Below the pieces are notes generated by a model, which searched no databases, was not told the origin of the DNA, and saw only the letters and a list, made by a program, of their open reading frames with translations. From positions 165,727 through 229,726 of the forward strand of contig NZ_LIPF01000012.1 of the NCBI RefSeq assembly GCF_001905385.1: a stretch of 64,000 nucleotides of DNA, read 5' to 3'. Shown here piece by piece: positions 52,413 to 61,393 of this stretch; position 1 is the stretch's first letter, and each line of letters begins with the position of its first letter. The translations under genes and the position numbers were made by a program. The stretch comes from Streptomyces sp. CB02414. GTDB lineage: Bacteria > Actinomycetota > Actinomycetes > Streptomycetales > Streptomycetaceae.

Positions 52413-55400
52413 TCAGCGGTGCCGCAGGGCCCGGCCCAGGGCCACCGCCGAGCCGACGGCCGCCAGCCCCGTGCCCGCCACCGCCAGCGCCTTCGCCCGT
52501 CGCCCCGGCGCCGCCGGCCGGGCGCCCGGCGCGGTGCCGTACGCGCTGCCCGGGACGTCGGTGTCCCCGGCGGGCCGGGGCAGCGCCGAGGCCAGCAGCT
52601 CCGCCAGGTGCACGCCCTCGTGGCCGCCGCTGTCGAACTCGTGGATCTGCGTGCGGCAGCTGAACCCGTCGGCGAGGACGACCGTCGCCTCGTCCTCCTC
52701 GCGCAGCCGCGGCAGCAGCACCCGTTCCGCGCACGCCTCGCTGACGTCCAGGTGGCCCCGCTCGAAACCGAAGTTGCCGGCCAGCCCGCAGCAGCCGGAG
52801 TCCAGCCGCTCGGCGTCGACCCCGGCCCGGCGCAGCAGTTCCCGGTCGGCCTCCCAGCCCATGATCGCGTGCTGGTGGCAGTGCACCTGGGCCAGCGCCT
52901 TCGCGGACCGCTCGGACACCCGCGGCGGCTCGTAGCCCGGGGAGTGCCCGGTCAGCAGCTCGGACAGCGTGACCGTCTGCTCCGCCAGCCGGCGCACGTC
53001 CTGGTCGCCGGGGAACATCTCGCCCGCGTCCGCCCGGAACACCGCCGTGCAGCTCGGCTCCAGCGCCACCACCAGACCGCCCGCCCGCACGTGCTCGGCG
53101 AGGCCGCGCACGGTCCGGGTGAGGACCTTCTGCGCCGTCCCGAGCTGTCCGGTGGAGATCCAGGTCAGCCCGCAGCACAGCGGCTCGGACGGCAGCTCCA
53201 CCCGCCAGCCGGCGTGCTCCAGCACCCGGACCGCGGCCCGTCCGATGTGCGGGTGGAAATGGTTGGTGAAGGTGTCCGGCCACAGCAGCACCGACCCGCG
53301 CCGCCCGTCACCCTCCGGCTCGTGGCGCGCGAACCACTGCTCGAACGTCTGCTCCGCGAACAGCGGCACCTCCCGGTCCGCCACCCCGGCGGCCAGCACG
53401 GCCGCCTTCGACAGCAGCGGGGCGTGGGTGAGCGCGTTGACGACCGGCGCGAGCCGGGTGCGCCCCACCAGCCGCGCGAGCGCCGGCAGCCAGCCCATCG
53501 ACCAGTCCGAGCGGGGCCTGCGCCACGGCCGGCCCTCGTAGTGGTGGGACAGGAACTCCGCCTTGTACGTGGCCATGTCCACGTCCGCCGGACAGTCCTT
53601 CTTGCACCCCTTGCAGGCCAGGCACAGATCGAGCGCGTCCTTGACCGCCTCCGACCGCCAGCCGTCCCGCAGGGCGCCGTCCCCGTGCCCGTCGAGCATC
53701 TCGAACAGCAGCCGCGCCCGGCCCCGCGTCGAGTGCTCCTCCTCGTGGGTCACCTGGTACGACGGGCACATCACCGTGCCGTCGCTGGTGTGCTGCCGGC
53801 ACTTGCCGACCCCGACGCACCGGTTGGCGGCCTGCGAGAACGAGCCCCCGTCGTGCGGGAAGCGGAAACGCAGGTCGCGGGGCTCGTACGGGGCCCAGTC
53901 ACCGCCCAGGCGCAGGTTCTCGTCCAGCCCGTAGGGTGCGACGACCTTCCCCGGGTTCATCCGGTCCAGCGGGTCGAAGACGGCCTTCAGCCGCCCGAAC
54001 GCCTCGACCAGCTCGTCCCCGAACATCCGCGGCAGCAGCTCGCCCCGGCTCTGTCCGTCCCCGTGCTCCCCGGACAGTGACCCGCCGAACTCCACGACGA
54101 GGTCGGCCGCCCGCTCCATGAACCTCCGGTACGTCGCCACCCCGTCCGCGGTGTACAGGTCGAACGGGATCCGGGTGTGCACGCATCCCTGCCCGAAGTG
54201 CCCGTACAGACTGGGCCCGGTGTCGCTCAGGTAGCCGAACTCCTCGAAGAGCGCGCGCAGCCGCCGCAGGTAGTCGCCCAGCTTCTCGGGGGCGACGGCC
54301 GAGTCCTCCCAGCCCTCGAAGGTGTCGGGCTTGCCCGGGATGTGCGCGGTGGCGCCGAGCCCGGCCTCCCGGACCTGCCACAGCGCCTGCTCGTTCGCCG
54401 GGTCGTCGAGGAACGAGCAGTCCGCGTCGTGCTCGGAGCGGTGCACCGCCTCCAGCATCCGGTGCGCCCGCGCGCCCGCCTCCTCGACGGTGTCGCCGCC
54501 GAACTGCACCATCAGGTAGGCGTTGCCGTCGGGCAGCTCGGCGAGCGCCTTGTCGTTGAGGCGCTTGATCCGCTGGTCGCGGACCAGCCGGGCGTCCACG
54601 CCCTCCAGCGCGATCGGCTCGTACGGCAGGATGTCGGGCACGGCGTCGGCGGCCTTGTCGATGACGTCGAACCCGAGCACCACCAGAACCCGTTCCTTCA
54701 CCACCGGCACCAGTTCCAGCTCCGCCCGCAGGACGGTGACCAGCGTGGACTCGCTGCCCACCAGCAGTCCGGCCACGTCGAAGCCGTGCTCGGGCAGCAG
54801 TGAGTCCAGGTTGTAGCCGGAGACCCGGCGCGGGACGTCCGGGAACCGGCGGCGGATCTCGTCCCCGTACGTGTCACGCAGCGCGCGCAGCCGCCGGTAG
54901 ACGGCCGCCCGCAGGTCGCCCTGCCGCTCGATCCCGGCGTACTCCTCGTCGCCGGTCTCCCCGCACCAGAAGCGGGTCCCGTCGTAGAGCAGCACCTCCA
55001 GCCGGGCGATGTTGTCGACGACCTTGCCGTGCGCCTGGGCGGTGGCGCCGCAGGAGTTGTTGCCGATCATGCCGCCGACGGTGCAGTTGGCGTGGGTGGC
55101 GGGCTCCGGCCCGTAGCGCAGGCCGTACGGCGCGAGCTGCCGGTTGAGGTCGTCCAGCACGATGCCGGGCTGGACGACGCAGGTGCGGGCGTCGGTGTCC
55201 ACGGACTCCACCCGGGTGCAGTACTTCGACCAGTCGAGCACCACCCCGGCGTTGGTGCACTGCCCGGCCAGGCTCGTCCCGCCGCCCCGCGACAGCAAGG
55301 GCGCACCGTACTCCCGCGCCACGGCCACCGCCTCGGCACCGGCCTCCGGGGTGCGTGGGAGGACCACTCCCATGGGCGTCTGCCGGAAGTTCGAGGCGTC

Positions 55401-55544
55401 CGTGGAGTACGCGGCCCGGCTCCCGGCGTCGAAGCGGACCTCGCCGTCGACCCGTTCGCGCAGCGCGGCCTCGAGTCCTCTGAGGTCGACGGGCGCGGGT
55501 GCGCCCTCGCGGACGACGGGTTCGGGCAGGTCCAGCGCACCCAT
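52413..55544 (-). CDS. FAD-linked and Fe-S oxidoreductase (D-lactate dehydrogenase-like), fused form
   Basis: 1043 residues from ATG 55544 (AAGGAG upstream). N-terminal FAD_binding_4 (RGGGTSLAGQCTNAG, VGGMIGNNSCGA), FAD-oxidase C-terminal domain (~270-560; GHFGQGCVH, GEHGDGQSRG), then a ferredoxin-like part (CLACKGCKKDCPADVDM) and CCG domains (LCCGLTWISTGQ; SGCCGLAGNFGFERGH). This GlcD-GlcF/LldE-type fusion oxidises a 2-hydroxy acid and passes electrons to the membrane pool. A C-terminal hydrophobic tail may anchor it. Confidence 0.93.
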   Translation of the reverse strand: MGALDLPEPVVREGAPAPVDLRGLEAALRERVDGEVRFDAGSRAAYSTDASNFRQTPMGVVLPRTPEAGAEAVAVAREYGAPLLSRGGGTSLAGQCTNAGVVLDWSKYCTRVESVDTDARTCVVQPGIVLDDLNRQLAPYGLRYGPEPATHANCTVGGMIGNNSCGATAQAHGKVVDNIARLEVLLYDGTRFWCGETGDEEYAGIERQGDLRAAVYRRLRALRDTYGDEIRRRFPDVPRRVSGYNLDSLLPEHGFDVAGLLVGSESTLVTVLRAELELVPVVKERVLVVLGFDVIDKAADAVPDILPYEPIALEGVDARLVRDQRIKRLNDKALAELPDGNAYLMVQFGGDTVEEAGARAHRMLEAVHRSEHDADCSFLDDPANEQALWQVREAGLGATAHIPGKPDTFEGWEDSAVAPEKLGDYLRRLRALFEEFGYLSDTGPSLYGHFGQGCVHTRIPFDLYTADGVATYRRFMERAADLVVEFGGSLSGEHGDGQSRGELLPRMFGDELVEAFGRLKAVFDPLDRMNPGKVVAPYGLDENLRLGGDWAPYEPRDLRFRFPHDGGSFSQAANRCVGVGKCRQHTSDGTVMCPSYQVTHEEEHSTRGRARLLFEMLDGHGDGALRDGWRSEAVKDALDLCLACKGCKKDCPADVDMATYKAEFLSHHYEGRPWRRPRSDWSMGWLPALARLVGRTRLAPVVNALTHAPLLSKAAVLAAGVADREVPLFAEQTFEQWFARHEPEGDGRRGSVLLWPDTFTNHFHPHIGRAAVRVLEHAGWRVELPSEPLCCGLTWISTGQLGTAQKVLTRTVRGLAEHVRAGGLVVALEPSCTAVFRADAGEMFPGDQDVRRLAEQTVTLSELLTGHSPGYEPPRVSERSAKALAQVHCHQHAIMGWEADRELLRRAGVDAERLDSGCCGLAGNFGFERGHLDVSEACAERVLLPRLREEDEATVVLADGFSCRTQIHEFDSGGHEGVHLAELLASALPRPAGDTDVPGSAYGTAPGARPAAPGRRAKALAVAGTGLAAVGSAVALGRALRHR

Positions 55545-55741
55545 GGGGCTCTCCTTCGGCGGTCGGCGCGGCAAACGGCATCGCGCGCGTGGCGCGGCCG
55601 TCGCTGAGTACCCCGGCCCTTGTGGCGGCAACCACCGGACACGGAGCGTCGCGAACCGTGTCGGTGTTGGGCCGAACGGGTGACTTGGCGTAAGAATTGG
55701 CTGGTGCACGCAATGAAGGCGAGTGGATTTCGGGGGAACCG

Positions 55742-56134
55742 GTGAACAGCCACGACGTCACCGATGAACAGTGGGAGGGGCTCGCCCAGGTCGTTCCGTT
55801 GCGCGGGCGCGACGCCTGGCCGTCCTCGGTCGGGCACCGGGCGCTGCCGGAGGCGGTGACGGAGACCCGCCGCCGGTTCGTCGTCCTGCGGGTCAACGTG
55901 TTCGCGGACGCCCGCGAGGTCGCCGAGACCCTGATGACGGGCATCCCGGTCCTCCTGGACCTGACCAGCGCCGAGGGCGAGGTGGCCAAGCGGGTCCTGG
56001 ACTTCAGCACCGGCGTCGTCTTCGGCCTGGCCAGCGGGATGCACCGGGTGGACCGCAACGTGTTCCTGCTGACCCCGGCCGGGACCGAGGTGAACGGCCT
56101 GATGGAGGGCGCGGCAGACGACCCCGGAGTGTGA
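55742..56134 (+). CDS. SepF-like cell division protein
   Basis: 130 residues from GTG 55742. The SepF core is present: VVLRVNVFADAREVAETLM, IPVLLDLTSAEGEVAKRVLDF, STGVVFGLASGMHRVDRNVF. The membrane-targeting amphipathic helix of full SepF is not evident, so this fits the shorter SepF-like paralogues of Streptomyces. No division genes are adjacent. Confidence 0.88.
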   Translation: MNSHDVTDEQWEGLAQVVPLRGRDAWPSSVGHRALPEAVTETRRRFVVLRVNVFADAREVAETLMTGIPVLLDLTSAEGEVAKRVLDFSTGVVFGLASGMHRVDRNVFLLTPAGTEVNGLMEGAADDPGV

Positions 56135-56230
56135 CGGCCCCGCCCGGTCCTGACGGCCGCGTCCCCCGATCGTAGGAACGCCTTCCGGGCAAAACGGTTC
56201 GCCCGTACGGAGCGGTCCTACGGTCCGGAC

Positions 56231-57385
56231 ATGGCAGCGTCACCCGCGTCGACGGCGTCCGACACCCCGCTCCCGGACCGGCCCAGGGTCACCGAGCTGC
56301 GGCTGTCCGCCTTCGCCGGTCACCGGCGCGCCGTGCTGCCGTTCGGGCCGCTCACCGTGCTCGCCGGCCCCAGCGGCTGCGGCAAGACCACCGCGCTCAG
56401 GGCGTACGACGCACTCGCGCGGCTCGGCGGCGGCGCCGAGCTCGCGGTGGCGTTCCCCGATCCGGTCGCCTGTGTGCCCGAGCGGGCCCGGCCCGACGCC
56501 CAGCACCGCCGCGGCTTCCGCATCGGCTGCACGGCCGACGGGGCGGCGGGCCCGGTCCGCCTGGACGTCGCCGTGCAGGCGGAGCCCGAGCTGCGCATCG
56601 TGGGCGAACGGCTGACGGCCGACGGGGTCGTGCTCCTGGAGACGGCCCTGCGCGACCCGGGCCGTCGCGCCGTGCAGGCCGCCTGGCACACGGCCGGGTC
56701 GGCGCCCGTGACCCGCGCCCCGCTGCCGGACGACCGGCTCGGCACCCCGCTGCTGCCGCTCAGGGTGGCCGGCAAGACGGACGGCCAGCGCAGGGTGCTG
56801 GCCGCGGCCGAGCAGATGGTGGTCGCCCTGCGTTCCGTCTTCGCCTGCGATCCGCGGCCCGGCCGGATGCGGGAGCCCGTGCCCACCGGCTCCGGGCGCC
56901 TGCTGGGCGGCTGCGACAACCTCGCCGACGTGCTGTGGCGCACCCGCGCCGAGTGCGCACGGCGGCACGCGCGGTTCGTCGCGGCGGTACGCGCCGGCTG
57001 CGCGGGCCCCGTCGCAGACGTGCTGGCCGAACCGGTCGTCGGCGGCGTGGTGCGCGCCCTGCTGGACCGGGGCGACGGCGTCCGCACCGGGCTCACCCGC
57101 CTCGGCTACGGCGAACTGCGCTACCTCGCCCTCGCGCTGGTGCTGTTCACCGGACCCGGCGTGCTGGAGGTCGACCCGGCCGGCGAGGTGCCCGCCGCCC
57201 TGCAGACGCTCACCGTCCTCGCCGACGGCTTCGACCGAGGCCTGGACCCGCGGCAGCGGGCGGAACTGCTGCGGCTGGCGGCCCGGATGTGCGACCGCGG
57301 GCACATCCGCCTCGTCGCGGCGGTCGCCGACGCCTCCTGGGCGGCCGGGGCGGACGGCGTCACGGTGGTACACCTGGAACCGTGA
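56231..57385 (+). CDS. AAA-type ATPase of the RecF/SMC-like class
   Basis: 384 residues. LRLSAFAGHRRAVLPFG then Walker A LAGPSGCGKTTALRAY (~47) is the RecF/Rad50-style start. The C-terminal part has LVLFTGPGVLEVDPAGEVP where Walker B is expected and AAVADASWAAG at the end. No coiled-coil arms. The start is ATG 56231; the stop overlaps the MazG gene (GTGA). Confidence 0.82.
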   Translation: MAASPASTASDTPLPDRPRVTELRLSAFAGHRRAVLPFGPLTVLAGPSGCGKTTALRAYDALARLGGGAELAVAFPDPVACVPERARPDAQHRRGFRIGCTADGAAGPVRLDVAVQAEPELRIVGERLTADGVVLLETALRDPGRRAVQAAWHTAGSAPVTRAPLPDDRLGTPLLPLRVAGKTDGQRRVLAAAEQMVVALRSVFACDPRPGRMREPVPTGSGRLLGGCDNLADVLWRTRAECARRHARFVAAVRAGCAGPVADVLAEPVVGGVVRALLDRGDGVRTGLTRLGYGELRYLALALVLFTGPGVLEVDPAGEVPAALQTLTVLADGFDRGLDPRQRAELLRLAARMCDRGHIRLVAAVADASWAAGADGVTVVHLEP

Positions 57386-57726
57386 CCGATCACCCCCTGG
57401 ACCTCGCGGCACTGCGGCGCAGGCTGGCCGAGTTCGCGGCCGCACGGCAGTGGCAGCCGTACCACACCCCCAAGAACCTGGCCGCCGCGCTCAGCGTGGA
57501 GGCCTCCGAACTCGTCGAGATCTTCCAGTGGCTGACGCCCGAGCAGTCGGCCCGCGTCATGAGCGACCCGGACACCGCCCACCGGGTGCGGGACGAGGTC
57601 GCCGACGTACTGGCGTACCTGCTCCAGTTCTGCGAGGTGCTGGACGTCGACCCGCTGGCCGCGCTGGAGGCCAAGATCGAGCGGAACGAGCTCCGCTTCC
57701 CGGTGCGCGGGGAACCGGAAGGCTGA
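57382..57726 (+). CDS. MazG-like nucleotide pyrophosphohydrolase
   Basis: 114 residues from GTG 57382. All-alpha NTP-PPase with the metal motif EASELVEIFQW and DEVADVLAYLLQFCEVLDVD (ExxE...ExxD). Close to the RS21-C6/dCTP pyrophosphatase branch that removes non-canonical dNTPs. Coupled to the ATPase gene. Confidence 0.92.
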   Translation: MTDHPLDLAALRRRLAEFAAARQWQPYHTPKNLAAALSVEASELVEIFQWLTPEQSARVMSDPDTAHRVRDEVADVLAYLLQFCEVLDVDPLAALEAKIERNELRFPVRGEPEG

Positions 57727-57911
57727 GAGAGGAGGAGTGACCAACTCCGCTATCACTCTCCGGAGTCGAAAACGGGCCGGAAATCAATTTGTTGTCCGAA
57801 GATTTCCACCTTCCTCTAGCTTTTCGTCCCACACGCCTTCACTCTGGGTAGTGGACAACGGAGTTCGGGCGGACGCGCCCTGGGCGCGTCGGACAAAGAC
57901 GGGGGCAGCGC

Positions 57912-58382
57912 ATGGACGCTGTGCGGCTCATCGTGACGAGTGGGCGTGCCCTGGCGGCCGGCGGCGAGGTGCCGGACATCCTGACGGAGGTGTGGCAGGT
58001 GCAGGCCCTGGCGCAGGCGATCGGCAGCCGGCTGGCGGTCTACGGACCACCGGAACTGCGCGGCGAGGCGATCGGGCTGACCGAGCTGGCGGGCCGGGGC
58101 TGCGGAGTGCTGCGCACCCCCGAGCTGGCGCCGGGCGAGCTGCGCGCCGCCCAGCTGACCGAGCTGGGCGACGCCCGTCAGGCGCTGATGCGCCTCGGCA
58201 CCCTGCTCGGCGAGACCGGCATCGCCCTGGTCGGCGTGGCCTGCGCCGCGGACGACGAGGCCACGTACTGGCAGTGCATGGAGGCCATCGACGCGGCGGA
58301 CGAGTCCCGGGACCGGGTCCTGGAGATGCTGCGCAAACTGGCGGACCGGGAAGCGGAGTTACCGGAGCGGGAGGCGGGCTAG
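57912..58382 (+). CDS. Conserved Streptomyces protein of unknown function (DUF6099-like)
   Basis: 156 residues, soluble, alpha-helical, without catalytic motif (DAVRLIVTSGRALAAGG; YWQCMEAIDAADESRDRVLE). I believe it belongs to DUF6099, found in streptomycetes. It is preceded by 185 bp of relatively AT-richer sequence (57770-57850), probably its promoter. A GGGGG tract lies before the ATG. Confidence 0.7.
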   Translation: MDAVRLIVTSGRALAAGGEVPDILTEVWQVQALAQAIGSRLAVYGPPELRGEAIGLTELAGRGCGVLRTPELAPGELRAAQLTELGDARQALMRLGTLLGETGIALVGVACAADDEATYWQCMEAIDAADESRDRVLEMLRKLADREAELPEREAG

Positions 58383-58422
58383 CCACACCACCGGCCACCC
58401 GCCGCTCGCACCCGCGCACAGC

Positions 58423-58599
58423 TCAGTCGGCGCGCCGCTCCTCGCCCGCCGGCCGCCCCGGGTCCCCGGCCGACTGGAGGTCGGCGTCCAGAGCCGACAG
58501 GTCCGCGTTCAGCGCCGCCATGAGCTCCTCCATCTGCTGGAGCAGCCCCTTGGGCGGGGAATCCGCCCCGTCCTGCTGCGGCACGGTCTCTTCGGACAT
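58423..58599 (-). CDS. Small acidic hypothetical protein
   Basis: 58 residues from ATG 58599 with GAGGAGG before it. A short helix (LLQQMEELMAALNADLSALD) between disordered ends. Codon usage is normal. Unknown function. Confidence 0.6.
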   Translation of the reverse strand: MSEETVPQQDGADSPPKGLLQQMEELMAALNADLSALDADLQSAGDPGRPAGEERRAD

Positions 58600-58847
58600 G
58601 GCGGCCTCCTCGGCCCCAGCCCCCACGGGGAGGCCGACACGGTTGACGCACCGGCGCACACGCCCCGGCGCGGACGCCGGGCGATCCGGCTCCGCCCCGC
58701 CAAACGATCACCGTGCGGCCCGGTCACTGGCCCTGCCGCGCACCGGGCCCGCGGTTGACGCGAATTCACCCCCCGGAGGCCGGGAAGCACCCCCGGGGTG
58801 TCCGGAGCCGGTGCGGCGCACCCGCGCCGAGCGGGCAGGATGGAGAC

Positions 58848-59771
58848 ATGGATCTCCGTATCTTCACCGAGCCCCAGCAGGGGGCCACCTACGACACCTT
58901 GCTCACCGTCGCCAAGGCCACCGAGGACCTCGGCTTCGACGCCTTCTTCCGCTCGGACCACTACCTCCGCATGGGTTCCGTGGACGGCCTCCCCGGCCCC
59001 ACCGACGCCTGGATCACCCTGGCCGGCCTCGCCCGCGAGACCAAGCGCATCCGGCTCGGCACCCTCATGACCGCCGGCACCTTCCGGCTGCCCGGTGTCC
59101 TCGCCATCCAGGTCGCCCAGGTCGACCAGATGTCCGGCGGCCGCGTCGAGCTGGGCCTGGGCGCGGGCTGGTTCGAGGAGGAGCACAAGGCGTACGGCAT
59201 CCCCTTCCCGAAGGAGAAGTTCGCGCGCCTGGAGGAGCAGCTGGAGATCGTCACCGGGCTGTGGGGCACGGAGACCGGCAAGACCTTCGACTTCCACGGC
59301 ACGTTCTACGACCTCACCGAGTCGCCCGCGCTGCCCAAGCCCGCGCAGGCGAAGGTCCCGGTGCTCATCGGCGGCCACGGTGCCACCCGCACCCCGCGCC
59401 TCGCCGCGCGGTACGCCGACGAGTTCAACATCCCCTTCGCCTCCGTCGAGGACACCGAGCGCCAGTTCGGCCGGGTGCGCGCCGCCGCCGCGGAGGCCGG
59501 CCGCCCGGCCGACGCCCTCACCTACTCCAATGCCCTGGTCGCCTGCGTCGGCAAGGACGACGCCGAGGTCGCCCGCCGCGCCGCCGTCATCGGCCGCGAG
59601 GTCGACGAGCTGAAGGCCAACGGCCTGGCGGGCTCCCCGGCCGAGGTCGTCGACAAGATCGGCCGGTACGCGGCGGTCGGCGCCCGGCGGATCTACCTCC
59701 AGATGCTGGACCTCGACGACCTGGACCACCTGGAGCTGATCTCCTCCCAGGTCCAGTCCCAGCTGGCCTGA
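58848..59771 (+). CDS. LLM-class F420-dependent oxidoreductase
   Basis: 307 residues from ATG 58848. LGFDAFFRSDHY, RLGTLMTAGTFRLPGVLAIQ, GGRVELGLGAGWFEEEH and VPVLIGGHGATRTPRLAA are the F420-binding TIM-barrel blocks of the mycobacterial/streptomycete family. The substrate is unknown. Monocistronic; a terminator hairpin follows. Confidence 0.92.
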   Translation: MDLRIFTEPQQGATYDTLLTVAKATEDLGFDAFFRSDHYLRMGSVDGLPGPTDAWITLAGLARETKRIRLGTLMTAGTFRLPGVLAIQVAQVDQMSGGRVELGLGAGWFEEEHKAYGIPFPKEKFARLEEQLEIVTGLWGTETGKTFDFHGTFYDLTESPALPKPAQAKVPVLIGGHGATRTPRLAARYADEFNIPFASVEDTERQFGRVRAAAAEAGRPADALTYSNALVACVGKDDAEVARRAAVIGREVDELKANGLAGSPAEVVDKIGRYAAVGARRIYLQMLDLDDLDHLELISSQVQSQLA

Positions 59772-59840
59772 GACTGCCGTACGGATAACCGAAGGCGCCG
59801 GTCACCCGCCCTGTGCGATGGTGTGACGGTCGTCCTGCCG

Positions 59841-59870
59841 GAGCCCCCGGGGAACACCGCCCGGGGGCTC
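59841..59870 (+). terminator. GC-rich terminator hairpin
   Basis: GAGCCCCCGGG and CCCGGGGGCTC form a perfect 11-bp stem with an 8-nt loop, 70 nt after the LLM gene and 51 nt before hen1. Confidence 0.75.
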
Positions 59871-59920
59871 CCGCGCGCAGGACGCTCTTTAACATCCACC
59901 CAGCCGGAGAGGCCCTCCGC

Positions 59921-61393
59921 ATGTTCCTGACCCTCACCACCACCGGTACTCCCGACCGCCCCGCGACCGACCTCGGCTTCCTGCTGCACAAGCATCCCGA
60001 CAAGGCGCAGGCGTTCTCCACCTCCTTCGGCACGGCCCACGTGCTCTACCCGGAGGCGGAGGAGCAGCGCTGCACGGCGGCGCTGCTGCTGGAGGTCGAC
60101 GCGGTGGCGCTGGTCCGGCGCGGCAAGGGCAAGGGCCGCGGCGGTGCCCCCGACGCGGCCCTCGCGCAGTACGTCAACGACCGCCCGTACGCGGCCTCCT
60201 CGCTCCTCGCCGTGGCGCTAAGCAACGTCTTCTCCAGCGCGATGCGCGGCGTGTGCAGGTCCCGCCCCGAGCGCGCGGCCGAGCCGCTGCCGCTGCGCGT
60301 CCAGATCCCGGCGCTGCCCGCCCGCGGCGGCCCCGACCTCGTACGGCGCCTGTTCGAACCGCTCGGCTGGACGGTCACCGTCGAGCCCGTCCCCCTGGAC
60401 ACCGAGTTCCCCGAGTGGGGCGACTCCCGCTACGTCCGCCTCGAACTGGAGTCCGCGGCCCACACCCTCGCCGAGACCCTGCGCCACCTGTACGTCCTGC
60501 TGCCGGTGCTCGACGACGCCAAGCACTACTGGGTCGCCCCCGACGAGGTCGACAAGCTGCTGCGGGCCGGCGAGGGCTGGCTGCCGGGCCACCCGGAGCA
60601 GAAGCTGATCACCAGCCGCTACCTGTCCCGCCGCTGGTCCCTGACCCGTGAGGCGATGGACCGGCTGGAGCTGCTGCGGCTCGCCGAGACCGACGACAGC
60701 GACGTCGAGGAGATCGACAACGCCGTCGCGGCCGAGGCCGAGCAGGAGGAGAAGCCGACCCCGCTCGCCGTACAGCGCCGCGAGGCGATCCTCACCGCCC
60801 TCCGGGACGGCGCCGCCGCCCGCGTCCTCGACCTGGGCTGCGGCGAGGGCCACCTGGTGCGCGAACTGCTCAAGGAACCGCGCGTCACGGAGATCGTCGG
60901 CGTGGACGTGTCGGTGCGCGCGCTCACCATCGCCTCCCGGCGGCTCAAGCTGGACCGCATGGGCGAGCGGCAGGCCGCGCGCGTCCGGCTCCTCCAGGGC
61001 TCCCTCTCCTACACCGACAAGCGCCTGGCGGGCTACGACGCCGCCGTGCTCAGCGAGGTGATCGAGCACCTCGACCTGCCCAGGCTGCCCGCCCTGGAGT
61101 ACGCCGTCTTCGGCTCGGCCCGCCCGCGCACCGTCGTCGTCACCACCCCCAACGTCGAGTACAACGTGCGCTGGGAGACCCTCCCGGCCGGCCACGTCCG
61201 CCACCGCGACCACCGCTTCGAGTGGACCCGCGAGGAGTTCCGCACCTGGGCGGGCACGGTCGCCGAACGCCACGGGTACGCCGTCGAGTTCCGCCCCGTC
61301 GGCCCCGACGACCCCGAGGTTGGCCCGCCCACGCAGCTGGCCCTGTTCACCCTGACCACCACCGCGACCGAGAAGGAGGCGAAGGCCGCATGA
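59921..61393 (+). CDS. hen1: RNA 3'-terminal ribose 2'-O-methyltransferase Hen1
   Basis: 490 residues from ATG 59921. The N-terminal ~260 residues are the bacterial Hen1 ligase-activating domain (LTTTGTPDRPATDLGFLLHK, YVNDRPYAASSLLAVAL). The C-terminal methyltransferase has VLDLGCGEGH (~301), SEVIEHLDLPR (~379, metal-binding Glu/His) and GHVRHRDHRFEW (~425, His). With Pnkp it mends RNAs cut by ribotoxins and marks the repaired 2'-OH. Coupled to pnkp by ATGA. Confidence 0.95.
   Translation: MFLTLTTTGTPDRPATDLGFLLHKHPDKAQAFSTSFGTAHVLYPEAEEQRCTAALLLEVDAVALVRRGKGKGRGGAPDAALAQYVNDRPYAASSLLAVALSNVFSSAMRGVCRSRPERAAEPLPLRVQIPALPARGGPDLVRRLFEPLGWTVTVEPVPLDTEFPEWGDSRYVRLELESAAHTLAETLRHLYVLLPVLDDAKHYWVAPDEVDKLLRAGEGWLPGHPEQKLITSRYLSRRWSLTREAMDRLELLRLAETDDSDVEEIDNAVAAEAEQEEKPTPLAVQRREAILTALRDGAAARVLDLGCGEGHLVRELLKEPRVTEIVGVDVSVRALTIASRRLKLDRMGERQAARVRLLQGSLSYTDKRLAGYDAAVLSEVIEHLDLPRLPALEYAVFGSARPRTVVVTTPNVEYNVRWETLPAGHVRHRDHRFEWTREEFRTWAGTVAERHGYAVEFRPVGPDDPEVGPPTQLALFTLTTTATEKEAKAA

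Noticed and set aside
58788..58800. Palindrome CACCCCCGGGGTG as another CstR operator
   Set aside because: It lacks the flanking AT arms (ATACCC/GGGTAT) and lies by an unrelated LLM gene.
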